Assembly: GCA_030512335.1 (NCBI GenBank)
Contig: JAULSU010000007.1
Location: 3,658,001 to 3,722,000 of the forward strand
From: Immersiella caudata
Taxonomy: Eukaryota; Ascomycota; Sordariomycetes; Sordariales; Lasiosphaeriaceae
Reading direction: 5' to 3'
Length of the DNA stretch: 64,000 bases
Of the stretch, positions 1 through 11,069 are shown piece after piece (the first letter of the stretch is position 1; each line of letters opens with the position of its first letter). The notes under the pieces are model-generated. The model was not told the DNA's origin and did not search any database. It saw only the letters and a program-made list of their open reading frames with translations. The position numbers and the translations under genes were made by a program.

Positions 1-1033
1 TTCGAAGGGCCCATTCGAAAGCGCCGTGGCAGTGAGTTGATTGGTGAATTTCGGATGACTGCCCCACTGACAAAGTCACAGTGTCGAGAACCTCCGCCGT
101 CGGGTCGCCGGTTTGCGCCCAATTGATGCGTCGGCTTTCCAGGCCTCCGGTGCGACACTAGCACCGCAGACACGCGATGAGTACTCGGAAGACTCAGAAA
201 CAGATGCCTCGTCTTCGTCATACGATTCGACCGACGATTCTGATGTTGCATCGGGAGATGCGCCGGAATTTGCGGCTGAACAATGTCTCTTTTGCAATCA
301 ACGGTCAGCATCTTTCGACGACAGCGTCGACCACATGCAAAAATCCCATGGACTCGTCATCAGAGGCATCGGCAATCTGATTGTGGACCCGGAAGCACTG
401 GTTCGGTATTTTCACCTTGTCATTTATCAGTATCGCGAATGCCTGTACTGCCGTTCACAACGGAGGACACCGGAAGCAGCTCAGCAGCACATGGTTGGGA
501 GAGGCCACTGCAAGATTGACATCCAGACTGAGGACTCGGAATACCGGGACTTTTTCGACTTTAGCACAGCAACAAACCCCGCTCTTTCGTCAAACTCAGA
601 TGGTAGTGCGGTTCATCTGCCATCAGGAAAGATCGTTGCTGGCCGTGCTGCTGGCCAGGTTTATCAAAAGCGATACCACCAAGCTGCCAGCCCATCAGCA
701 AAGTCCCACATCACCGCGGCTCCTAGAGAGCATAGCGGCAATTCAGAGTCTACTCCACAGGATACAGAATTTTCACAGGTCATCTCGAGAAGCGAGAGAC
801 GTGAGACGTCACTCACGGACCAGTTGGCTACCCTCAGCATCAGTGACCGGATGAGTCTCGCCCATCTCCCTTCGTCAGAGCAACGATCGGCCCTCGCTAC
901 CCGAAAGAAGCAGGTGGATAAGGCCGGGCGTGCTGAACTCAGGTATCGAAGTCGGCTGGAAATCATTGGGAACAGGACGCTGCAGAAACATTTTGTGGAG
1001 GATGTCAGGGCGGGAAAGCTCATCCAGCTTTAA
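1..1033 (+). CDS. REI1-like C2H2 zinc-finger protein (5' partial)
   Basis: Exons <1..31 and 82..1033; the intron 32-81 has a GTGAGT donor, an ACTGAC branch and a CACAG acceptor. The join reads HSKAPWHVENLRRRVAGL, matching the conserved end of the first finger in REI1-type proteins (SDWHRYNLKRRVA). After an acidic Ser-rich stretch come a second finger (CLFCNQRSASFDDSVDHMQKSH) and a third (CLYCRSQ...HMVGRGHC), then a basic C-terminus (LEIIGNRTLQKHF). Known family role: late cytoplasmic maturation of the 60S ribosomal subunit, release and recycling of Arx1. The true start lies upstream of the window. Role inferred from motif order; whether this is the housekeeping REI1 or a paralogue cannot be told. 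Confidence 0.8.
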
Positions 1034-2318
1034 ATGCACTCACCAAGAATCGGATGTGACGTCTGTCCCGTAGGCAGAAGGATCAGATTTGGCTGTTGAT
1101 AGAAGTCTACAAGCTACTAATTATCCTCCCGGTGCCAACACCCGCCCTCTAATTCCACCAGCTCCTTACCTCTTGCACTAGTCAGACGGTCAGAGCCCAG
1201 AACATGCAGCCACACCCTTTCAGTTTATCAGAAACCCATACACCGCAGGCTTGCTCATAATATATACATTGTGTCATAATACTCCATGTAAGTGGCGGGT
1301 CTGCTGCCTTGTCGCCAGTGAACTGGATCCACGGCATGAGGAGCTTGTGCGCCTAGCCCCGATGTCAAATACGTCAAAGACGAACGCCATTTAGAGAGTT
1401 GCAGAGAGTATGTATACGCGGAGCCAAGCAAGATAAAGATTTTGGCCAAGCTGGGGGCGGGGGTTTGGAGGGGAAGTTGCGCATCTTGTACGACCAGTTG
1501 TGACGCTGGCAGCTCCCGGAAAAAAGGAACCGGCTTTTGGAGGTCAACCAGCCACAACGGACGTTTGCTTATCGTCTTACCTAGGTGCCTAGAGAGCTGG
1601 ATCAACAATCAAACGGTGATTGGGTTTAGAGATAACCAAGACTAATTTTTTTTTGGCGGATGAGTAAGGTAACTACTGGCTGGAGGTTTATTGAACAGTA
1701 GGGACTGAGTTGCAGAAATCCATTGGGATGGTTTCGGCTTCACTCGACAAAGCTAGTTGGCACTAAAGTAGAAACTTGAACATCAAATTCAATTTCCAAT
1801 TTCCTTACAACTCTAGACGCTTTGTCAACACTCCAGCATTCCAACTTTGCTTGTTGGTATATTTTGTTTGTTTGTGTCCCGACCCTGCGAACTGCACTAA
1901 CGCGCCCAACCCTCCGCATCATTTCAGACCAACGGGCGCCTCATGGGGTACCGTTCTGGCGCTGATAGAAGGGTTCTCGGGCGCTTGGCAGGGCTGTCGC
2001 GGCTAACAAAGGGCGAGGTGGTGTCGACCTGCTCAACGCGCGTTCAGAAGACCAGGGGTCTTTGAACACTGCGGTTGGCTCCCGGAGCCATGTTGAAAAC
2101 ATGGTGATGGAGGTAGCTGATGAAGATACATAATGTGAGAATGCCATATCTTTTGGACCAGCTTGTGGGTCATCTCAAGTTGACTTACTGGTGGACCTTG
2201 CCAAGTCCATCACACCGCAGTTCATTACCTGGGATGAAGGCTTCGGATTGTTCATTGTGTCGAGGTATGGATATTGACAGATTATTGATCAGCAAAGATG
2301 AGTTCGCTCTTCGATCTT

Positions 2319-2507
2319 TCAGTCTTCCAGCGTGTCAAGCCCGAAGTCCCTTTCGCTGATGAGCCCGCTCTTATACGGAGTCATGGACATGGCGTCATGG
2401 TTCATTCCGAGGACATCACCAACCACGATATCCTCCATATTGACCGTGATGCAGGACATGGCGAGTTGGGACATGCCCTGTGCCAGGCAGAGGAAGCTGT
2501 CTGTCAA
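2319..2507 (-). pseudogene. Possible orphan exon or gene remnant
   Basis: The minus strand has a 62-codon open stretch with protein-like composition (CLAQGMSQLAMSCITVNMED, then VVGDVLGMNHDAMSMTPYK). It is preceded by a CTTGACAG that could be a splice acceptor. No start, partner exon or domain was recognised. It may be a remnant of a larger gene or a chance ORF; function unknown. Confidence 0.25.
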
Positions 2508-2950
2508 GGGTTAGGGTTCTATGAGGCGGTATCTGCCAAATGTCACGATGCCGTGCCACCGTCATGAGCTCAACATGTGGACATGCCGAATGAACAACCA
2601 GTCAGCCAAGAACAGGTTAGTTTGTGTTGAAGGTGTATTATCCAGCTGCCGAATTATGTCGTTGGCTTGAGGCTAGAGGACAACCGGCAACGGGACGCAG
2701 CTTGGGATGGAACGCGCACACTTGACGCGGCTGCCAGTTCAGTCTGACATGGCAGTCTCGCAGATAGGATTTGGTAGCGTTGGTTCCTGGCGCAATGCCT
2801 AGATTTGATCGAGGCAGAGGCTCTTGGTTGTTTCCTCTGATAGTTTTGGCACTGGGACATCGAAACAACATGACATTGTTGGTCCAATTCTGACGGAGAG
2901 CTGTGACGGGCATGTCGGCGGGACATGGCAGGGCGTGCCAGTGTGCGTCG

Positions 2951-2990
2951 GGACATGGCGGGACATGGCAGGACATGGCAGGACATGGCG
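2951..2990. repeat. 10-bp tandem repeat, unit GGACATGGC(A/G)
   Basis: Four head-to-tail copies of GGACATGGC[A/G]. Degenerate copies flank it at about 2920-2930 and 2993-3000, and similar GGACATGG words recur at about 2384-2475. A minisatellite-like repeat in intergenic DNA. Confidence 0.8.
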
Positions 2991-3438
2991 GCGGGACATG
3001 ACAGAGGGACATTGGGAACTGGCGGGACGTGATGGATGCGGGGTCTCTTGCTTATCACACCAACCGCAGCCGAAAGCGTTGGGGATGACGGCAACCTCCG
3101 ATGTTGAGGACCAATCAATGGCTGCCATTCTATTCAAACGATCCCGCTCCATTCAAACTCGGCAAACCGTACGAACCCCCGTCCAGAATCCACAGACCAC
3201 TGCAAGGGAGGTTCTGCGGCTCTCGCGATCCCCCCGCCTCTTAAAAGACCGAAATGCGAACCATTCATGGTTGCCTTGAAGGTTTTTCACATTCCCGCAC
3301 TTTCCCCCTTCTTCTGCAGGGAGCAGTTGCCTGAAAGGCAGGGACCTGCATTCGGTCTCGGTCAGGCTTTCGAATCCCCGATCAGCCCCGACCGATCATC
3401 CAACCACTCATCAGGCAACACAGCGCCCTGTCGCAAGC

Positions 3439-5542
3439 ATGTCGTCCACCCTAAAGCCCCGTCAATTCCTCCTTGACAGTTGCCGCAGCAAGTACTCGTG
3501 GGCCTCCGGTGCTGCGCGTGGCACCACTTCCGCGAGAGACCGATACCAAAAGGACCTTGAGATCGCCTTTTCGGAAATTAACGGCCTGATGGCTGGAATG
3601 CAGTACCAAGATCAGAAGCAGAGCCAATCCAAAGAGCAACATGTGAAGCCTCCTCGCCCACATTTGTCCGGCGCTACCTCACACTAACCCATCTGTTGCG
3701 AGTCCAGGCCTATGCAAGTGAGATATCTGAGGATGATCTGCTCATCGAAGAGCCAGCCACGGATCGTTATTCCGCGCCCCCCGAACCCACCGGAGTCATG
3801 GAAGAACGGTCATTTGCATCCCAGTGGGCTGCCATTCACACCGTGAGGGATGAGACCGAATTCCACCACAAGAAGTTTCGAGAGATAACCGCCGGCCACC
3901 AAGACGACCCCATTCTCTCAAAGTTGTCAGAGCAGTACCCAAATTCGAAGGATATTCGCGTCACGGGCGCAAAGCTGGCGAAAGATGTACTACAAGGCTT
4001 CCGCCCGAAGAAGCTGTCCCACGTCTTCGCTTTCACCTCCTTCTCCTACGCTTGCTCCAAACTCCTGTACAAAAGGGGCTTGCTGCGGCAAGAAGATATC
4101 CTTGCCGATCTCATGGAATGGAGGGACTTGATACTCGATAAGCGGGAAAAACAAGCTTTCGACCGTCTGGCTTCAGAGCTATGGCCCGAATCCAAGGAAC
4201 ATCTACACTTCATTGACGTTCCAGAGCAGCCTGTCGTCAGCTCTACCATCACCATTCCCCCACCTCTCACCGCAGCAGCCCTTGATAGTTCACTGGGCCT
4301 CTCTACCCCGCCTTTTTCGTTCCAGCCTGTCAATGGAGAATCCGCGGAGGGCTCGACAATGAATTCGACATATGGCTCGTATGATCTGGGTTACACGTCC
4401 ATGCCTTCCACCCTGGATGTCGGGCCCGCCGTTGCTGACAGAACGATGGAGTGTTTCAACGCCATACACGGGGAGTATGACTTTTCAGCGCTCACTCAAT
4501 TCCAACAGCTGGAAAACTACTACCTACCATTTGACCCCGGGGATACTGGCTGGCCCCAACTGAGCGGCGCATCTGACTTCCTCCACGACTCCTCGTATCG
4601 CCAGTTGTCCACACCCAGACAAACAAATCGACAAGCTGCCGAAGAAGATTCACGGACGCCTCAGAAGGCAGTTGCACTTGAGGAGACGATCCTGTTTCTG
4701 GTCGTATTCGCTTTCCTTCAGGGCATTGTTGGACTACTCAATGTTTTGTCTGGACGGAACTTCTTGGGCCCCCAGCGCCACACCCTGTTCAGGGCAGAAG
4801 AAGGAGAGCAAGAAGCATTCTACCATTCCGCGAGGGAAACATTCTTCCAGCCGTTCTACCATGGTCGAGACTCCGGGAAGCCGGCGTGTATGGCTCTCCT
4901 TTCCGTGGCCGAGAAGTTCACCAAGCAAGGATACCTCCAGACATTCCCCGAGATACAGCACTACCTCGTTACACTGGCAACCGTATGTACTTTTCACGAA
5001 TGACCTTCATGTCTCACTCCCTCCCTCTTCGCATTGGCTAATGGCGCCCTAGGTTGCACTACCGCCTGGCGAGATCTTTCTCAAGTTCGTCGCCTCCGTG
5101 GCGTCCAACAACGTACCTTCAATGATCCCGAGCTCACCCTCCCATAACACGAAGAAGCGTGAGCGGGAAGAAGAAACCGAAACCTCCGAAAATGCACCAT
5201 CGCCAGCTAAAAGGTATGTCACAGTTCACCCCAAGTTTGCGGTCCTCTACAACTCAAGCCTTCAGTACTGACAGCAGCTACAGACAAGATCTGAGGTGTG
5301 AATATGTAGGCTGCGACAGGACCGGCACGTATGCAGACGCTAGCGGCCTCAGAAAACACGTGGTTCAACACCATAAAAAGTCGAATCCGATTCTTTGTGG
5401 ACATGAAGGATGCGAATACGGAAACGTGAGACGGGACCGAGTCCGGACACATTTCCTCAGTCAGCATCCGGATGTCTCGCTCCCTAAACGACTCGAAGCC
5501 ACGTCAAGGACACCTGCCGGTCAGCAACGGGTTCTAAGCTGA
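3439..5542 (+). CDS. C2H2 zinc-finger domain protein
   Basis: Exons 3439..3642, 3708..4982, 5053..5213, 5266..5542 (638 aa). Introns: 3643-3707 (GTGAAG, branch ACTAAC, CCAG), 4983-5052 (GTATGT, CTAG), 5214-5265 (GTATGT, TTCAG). The last acceptor could instead be at 5274 or 5283, which keeps the frame. Most of the protein is an unrecognised region with an N-terminal segment MSSTLKPRQFLLDSC and an acidic, Ser/Thr/Pro-rich middle. The C-terminus carries two fingers, CEYVGCDRTGTYADASGLRKH and CGHEGCEYGNVRRDRVRTHF, as in fungal C2H2 proteins. Likely nuclear and DNA binding (inference); target unknown. Confidence 0.7.
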
Positions 5543-5641
5543 ATGACAGACAAGGCATTGCTGATTTTTGGGTATCTAAGCGGGGAAGAAGAGGAATGAA
5601 GGTAGCCAAGACGCATAGACGGCCCATTGCTCTATCGGCTG

Positions 5642-5649
5642 TATTTAAA
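5642..5649 (+). promoter_or_regulatory. TATA-like element of the CE3 esterase gene
   Basis: TATTTAAA lies about 120 bp upstream of the ATG at 5770, a usual fungal spacing for a secreted-enzyme gene. Confidence 0.4.
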
Positions 5650-5769
5650 GGCGCGAGTTGACGATTGGTGGAAGATTATCCTTTGCCCGCCGGCTGTTTG
5701 TATCTTAACCCAGGGTCCAACTCTTCGCAACAATGCCATTGTCCTCAACCAACATGTGTACTCAAAGCC

Positions 5770-6572
5770 ATGGTTCGATTCAGTTCAGCTCAAGTATTGC
5801 TCACAGCCACACTGGCCACCTTTGCTCAAGCGGCAGCAGTGAGATGGATGCCTCTGGGCGACTCTATTACTGACTACGGCTGCTGGCGCGCATGGATATG
5901 GGAGCGTTTTCAAAAGGAGGGTTACAATGTTGACCTCGTTGGGGGAGAGAAGGCCGGCGAGAACTGCAACGGTCTCAACTTCGACCGTGATCACGAAGGG
6001 GTGAGTTGGTAGCTTTGTCGACGTGACATTAGCTGACGAAGCAATGTCCGCAGCATCCGGGCTTCATGGCCGTCGACATCGTCGCCAAGAACCAGCTCGT
6101 TGACTGGCTGAAGAAGAACCCGGCCGACGTTGTCACCATGCACCTGGGGACGAACGACATATTCCGCGGCAACCGTAAAACTGCCGAAATTACGGCGGCA
6201 TTGGGAAAACTGATAGATCAGATGAGAGAAAGCAACGCAGCCATGAGGATCATTGTATGTCCCGAGCTGAATGATAAGGGGGTTGTAGTTGGAAGAGATG
6301 AAACTGACTGGTACCGTGACGGACAGGTGGCCCAAATCATCCCCCTCCCCACGGTCGACAAGCAAGTCCAAGAGCTCAATCAAGCCATCCCGGCATGGGC
6401 GGCCTCGAAGAACTCGACGGTGTCTCCTATCTGGGTGGTGGACCAGTGGACGAACTTCACCAGCGCGGACCTGAAGGACGGCATCCACCCCAGCGAGTCG
6501 GGTGACGTGAAGATGGCCAACAAGTTCTACCCGGCTCTGGTTCATGCGATCGCGACTCTTGATGGGAAGTGA
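5770..6572 (+). CDS. Secreted SGNH/GDSL esterase, CE3 acetylxylan esterase type
   Basis: Exons 5770..6000, 6054..6254, 6327..6572 (225 aa). The start gives a signal peptide (hydrophobic core about residues 9-23). SGNH blocks: GDSI with Ser32, HLGTND with Asn111, and DGIHP with Asp195/His198. The DRDHEG-HPGFMA join and the AQIIPLPT strand are typical of carbohydrate esterase family 3, whose members deacetylate xylan outside the cell. The second intron (6255-6326, GTATGT...GGACAG) is 72 nt and stop-free, so an unspliced reading stays open. Splicing restores MRII-VAQIIPLP, the normal family spacing. Role in plant cell-wall degradation is inferred. Confidence 0.85.
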
Positions 6573-7937
6573 TGGTCAAATGAACTGCCGGCTGTCTTAT
6601 GTGAGTAGCTGACGACTTATCGATCCTGCCGCGAGAAGGGCGACGAAAAAAAAAAAGGGGGGGGGGGCACACTCCTCTGAGTCAATGTTGAAAATAGAGT
6701 CAATAGTGGCTACCTACCTCCCTGAGCCGACCTCAAGCGGAGGTTAGCGGGACGTAGTATCGATTGCTACCAAGACGTAATGCCATGCAGGGTTACCCAG
6801 ACACGGAATATCGAAGCGAGGAGCGTGTGGCGCCAATGCTTGTGTGCCTGTGCCAGCGCCACACTTGGACTTCCCGCTGCAGGTGCCTGGGATGATGCGG
6901 TTTAAGAGGTTTGTTAAGCTACCCCTGAGGCTTGGCTGCGATCTGGTCAGCTGGGACTCGTCTCCGATCGAATGCTGTGGCTCAGCCCCCTCAGGTGAGT
7001 TTGCTAGGCTCGAGCTCCCAGACGCGCGCCTATTGGATCAGGGACTATTAGCTGGGCAGCCTGTATCCCGTCTCTTGGGAGCTCAGGGGTGGGTCTTGGT
7101 AGGCCTTCCCTTCTTTTTTGGCGCTTTGCTTGACTGCCTAGGTAAGTTGCCTAGCGCCCTCTGGAACTCAGAGCCGAAGTCTTTTCACAGAAAATGTCAT
7201 CGTTGCGTTTTTCTCGAGTTTTCCCGATAAGACATCTGCAAGTCATCAATGACACGACCTAACCAGACAGTTCCGGTAGGTGACACAGCCCCGCAAAAAA
7301 CCGGGATGTTGCGATCGCGCAAGAGGTAAGCCTGAGGCACAGTAGAAACGGTTGAGAAGCTTGCCTCCCGATAAGGTGCTGTGACAGCGGAATCTTTCCT
7401 TCAGAAGATGGGGTGAGTTTCTTGCCAGTTGCGGGTTCCTGCACCCGTCAGGGATGCGGTGACGCAAAATGCATATGGTATCGCAAAGTCGCAAAGTGCA
7501 TGCAGCGTGCAGAGTGCGGGGAAAGACGGGACGTAGTCAGGAACGAGCACGGCTCGGATGGCCCGGAATATTTAAGGGGGGAAGAGGTTCGGGAGCGGCG
7601 ACCTGAGTGCAATTTGGAGTCGGTTTGTTTCCGGGTTGTGGGCGAAGAACCGTGCATTGCGGGTTCCCGAGCCGGGTTTGTCGTCGACGTCTAGGCCTTC
7701 AAAGACTGAAAAGTGGTAATGCTGAGAGGCAGTGTGAGTTGTCACTCGCACAGGGGTTGTTGGGTCAGAGTTTGGTTGGACAGCAAAACCTGGAAAGATT
7801 GGGCCAAATTGGAAGAATTGAGTCCCGAACGTGCCTTCCTCTCGTTCTCATTCTCAACTCAAGCTGAAAACTCCCCACAATAACTGCTATCCAACTTCCG
7901 AGAACCCCCATCCTCTTGAACCTCAGTTCCATAAGGA
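6573..7937. other. Intergenic region, 1.4 kb
   Basis: No supported gene. It includes an A11-G11 homopolymer pair at 6646-6667. The ORFs seen here have no domain, codon or splice support. Confidence 0.5.
6646..6667. repeat. A11-G11 homopolymer tract
   Basis: Eleven A followed by eleven G, just downstream of the esterase stop. Likely slippage-prone, possibly an assembly soft spot. Confidence 0.8.
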
Positions 7938-8219
7938 ATGGGCAACGAGTCGGAAGAGACACAATTTGCGAGAATCCACAACAACTGCAAGATTGTTTGG
8001 GGTGCAGATGCCGACTACGACTTTGGAACAGAGGCGGATGATTACGAGCATTATTTCTGCTACATCAGGGAAGACTTTGGACTCAGCTTCGGCCCAATCT
8101 TGGTGTGTGCTATGGGCGATAAAAAGAAGACGTGGGATGAATTCGATCGGATGCTGGCACATGGAGCCCAGGGAACCATCATCAAGCAGCAGGAGCAGAA
8201 ATCAGGGAAGAATGCCTGA
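7938..8219 (+). CDS. Small conserved-looking hypothetical protein
   Basis: A 93-aa single-exon ORF from ATG 7938. It has a compact, acidic, aromatic-rich sequence (KIVWGADADYDFGTEADDYE, YIREDFGLSFGPILVC, TWDEFDRMLAHGAQ). From memory it resembles short uncharacterised fungal proteins with a TWDELDRML segment. No signal peptide or membrane span. Function unknown. Confidence 0.5.
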   Translation: MGNESEETQFARIHNNCKIVWGADADYDFGTEADDYEHYFCYIREDFGLSFGPILVCAMGDKKKTWDEFDRMLAHGAQGTIIKQQEQKSGKNA

Positions 8220-11069
8220 ATGGCGACGACGTCAGTGTTCGGAGAGGGTGTGATGCAATCGCTCAATTCGGGGAATGTCCTAATGGGGTACATCGAAGAA
8301 TCATGTGATGATTGAGGGTGATCGAAGTTCCGAGCCAAGGCTCACTGAAACCCGGTGTCCGCCGTATTCCTCCCCTACACGTTCCGGCGTATCCACAAAC
8401 CGAAGGGCAGAGCCGTGACTTCTACCTTGACCGCCTGGGGAAGTGGGGTGGCGGCCGTGGTGGTATCGATTGGGGACTTGGTGCATATTCCGTCCTGCAC
8501 GCTCAGCCCGAACCCGAGTGTGGGGTTGTGAGGTTGTGAAGTCCTGAGCGCGGCAAATCTTGGCCCCATCGCCTTGGCCCCGCCGCTATCAACTGTCTAT
8601 CTCATCCCCCCATGCTGGTAGGTTTCTGCATGTCAGGACACCATAGAATTCGGGCGTTAGTTTGAAGGCCGACAGCGGCATCCACCTCCACTCCTCCTCA
8701 CGGTGACATAGCCATATCTCAGGCCGCACTAGCGCTGGCATCGGTCTTGAAATCAGGGTTCTTGGCAGCACTCGCTGCGAAGCGGGGCAATTTGACAGCT
8801 CGCTACGTGCCGCGCTGGCAAACACGGCGCAGCCCATTGGAGGATTAAGCGGGCGTGCAGCACGGCCCCAATAGCCCTGCTTATATTTAGAGACGGCTCA
8901 GCTTTTATCGCTCCTGACCGCCCTTGGCCTCTGGTTGTCACATCCGCTTCTGTCCCAGAGCAGCGGCGGGGAGGGTCGCTTAGGCGGGTGAGTGTAGCTA
9001 TCTGGTGTTCAGCCCGAGAAACCAGCCCGTACAGCGTCAAAGTGTGGATGCACGGAGGGGTCACTTGCCTGGCGGTCGAGCGATGACCCAACAGCGCTAG
9101 AAGTATGGTTCTCGAGGTCATGTCCGGGGCAAGGACAAGACCCCTTTCAATCTCCACCACGGCCGCCACATTCTCTAACGGACGAATGATGAGACTTCCC
9201 TTTCCGCGGCCAGCCACGGGCGAGTTCTCGTAGGCTCCTACGATTGCATAGCGCATCGGTGGGAGATCGGGATTGAGGGTTCGGGGGGCGGCTCACCTGC
9301 AAGCCACATTTTGTGGTTCCCTTAGTCCCCAGATCATCGGATTCGGTGAGGGGGCAGCTCGTGTGGGTGTTGGTGGTAGTGCAGAGGCTTGTTTTCGAGG
9401 GTCCTTCCACCTCCTTTGCCCTCGGTCGACCAATCAGACGCTGATTATATTTACACCATCTTCCTGGTCTTTCATACGAGAGGACTGCGCTAGCAGCGAA
9501 GACGAAATGGAATCGTGTTAGCAACGGCCCGATCCCCAGCCATCTCTCTAGATTCCGCGGATTCCTGCCCTCGACGGTAGAAAGAGGAAGGGAGCGAAGG
9601 CAGCAACCCAATAGTACCGTGCATCAGCCCCAGTATCTCCACAGCGTCCCATGAGTTTCACGTCATCCGGCGAGTGGGTGAGTGGGTCCTGTTCAGTTGA
9701 GATGGCTCTCCAATGTCCAATTGCCGGGCGATCCAAACGCAGAACTACCCGAGCGTCACCGCAAACGAATCCTATACCGGTAGGGCAGAGCGGGCTCGTA
9801 TTTGCAGCAGCAGCGCAGGTCACAGTGACTAGCAGAAGCGTCCGCTGTTACGTCCTCGGGGAGAATGCCACGTAAAACGTGACATCCCTTCAGAGGGAAA
9901 CGACCCTCGAAATGTTCCTTCCTCCACTGCACTTCTCAATCATCGGACATTCAAACGCAAATTGCTACATCGCACGGTCGAAATCCGAGAAAAATGTTAC
10001 GCTCTCTCGCTGCCGTCGTCTCACGCCATACCAGTGCGGATGACCGGTTGAGTCTCCCAACGGCCCGTGTCAACGGCTCGCATGGTTCGTCGTTGCGGCG
10101 TGCGGCTTGCCATTTCCCCTGCCAAGACTGTCGTCCGATCACCGCAAAAATGTCCATGCTTCTTTGACAGTCCTCTGCAACCCCCTCACCTTGCAGGCCA
10201 CACACGTGGGCATCGTCACGGCAGAATGGGACGACAGCGGGCTGGCGGCGACGGATGGGAAAATGCCCGAACGTGCCGCGTTCTACCCTCGACAGCCGCT
10301 ATTTTCTGGCGTTCCCTCCCGTTGTTGCGCGCGCATTCTCTGAGCACACCTCTCCTCTTCCTCCTCCTTCTCACCCGTCCCTCCCGCAGAATATCTCCTA
10401 TGCGCAGCAACCTCATACCGGACTATCGACCTCGGCTACCGCCTGCCGTCCCCTCAGCGGCTCACAGCGCGGCCCTCACCTCGAAACCGGGTCCGTCGAT
10501 ACTCCTCAAATCTTATCGATATCCATTTTCGTCCTTATGGCGTCCCTGTTAGAGATCTGTGCCGTCTACCGAAGGCGGCTCCCGTCGGTAAGTAGCTGTT
10601 TGCATTACCTCACTCCGAACCTTTCGAGCCTAGCTCAGCAACACTGGCCCTCATGCTCAGCCTCATCCATGCACGGTGTGCGCTCCTCTCTCTCAGCTGC
10701 CAACAACTCACCATGGTCGTGGTGCAGCTTGGCACCCGCATGGCTGACCGCTCGTCCAAGCCTCCATGTCGACATCATGAGATCCTGGCCATGGTCACCT
10801 ACCTAGGAAATCATAGGCGAAGAGTCACATCGACCCCGGATGGGGGAATCCATCCACAATGGCCGATCTGATCGACCAAGACTACGCAGCAGCTCCTTGA
10901 CCATTCGTCGTCTCCATCCAGATGGATGATGTATAAAGACGCCATCATCACCTCCCCCTTCCGATCTCATGCTTCTCCATCTCGCCAGCGGTCAGCTCGC
11001 AGACCAGTCTTTCGTTCATCCATAGCTTGTCTTCACCACATTCTTTTGTCGCCCTGACAGTCGTTCATC
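8220..11069. other. Intergenic region and laccase upstream DNA, 2.85 kb
   Basis: No gene could be supported on either strand. Several ORFs of 60-180 codons lack domains and splice context. The last few hundred bases are pyrimidine-rich and serve as the laccase promoter region. Confidence 0.5.
10932..10937 (+). promoter_or_regulatory. TATA box of the laccase gene
   Basis: TATAAA lies 133-138 bp upstream of the laccase ATG, followed by a CT-rich stretch, as is common at strong fungal promoters. Confidence 0.55.

Larger units (their letters stand above)
1034..3438. other. Intergenic region, 2.4 kb
   Basis: No gene model with good splice signals. It contains a possible exon remnant on the minus strand (2319-2507) and a short tandem repeat near 2951, described separately. 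Confidence 0.5.

Noticed and set aside
2951..2990. CRISPR-like array
   Set aside because: The units are contiguous without spacers and the organism is a fungus.
10255..10806. 183-codon ORF upstream of the laccase
   Set aside because: Ser/Pro/His-rich pyrimidine-tract translation without motifs; it lies in the promoter region.
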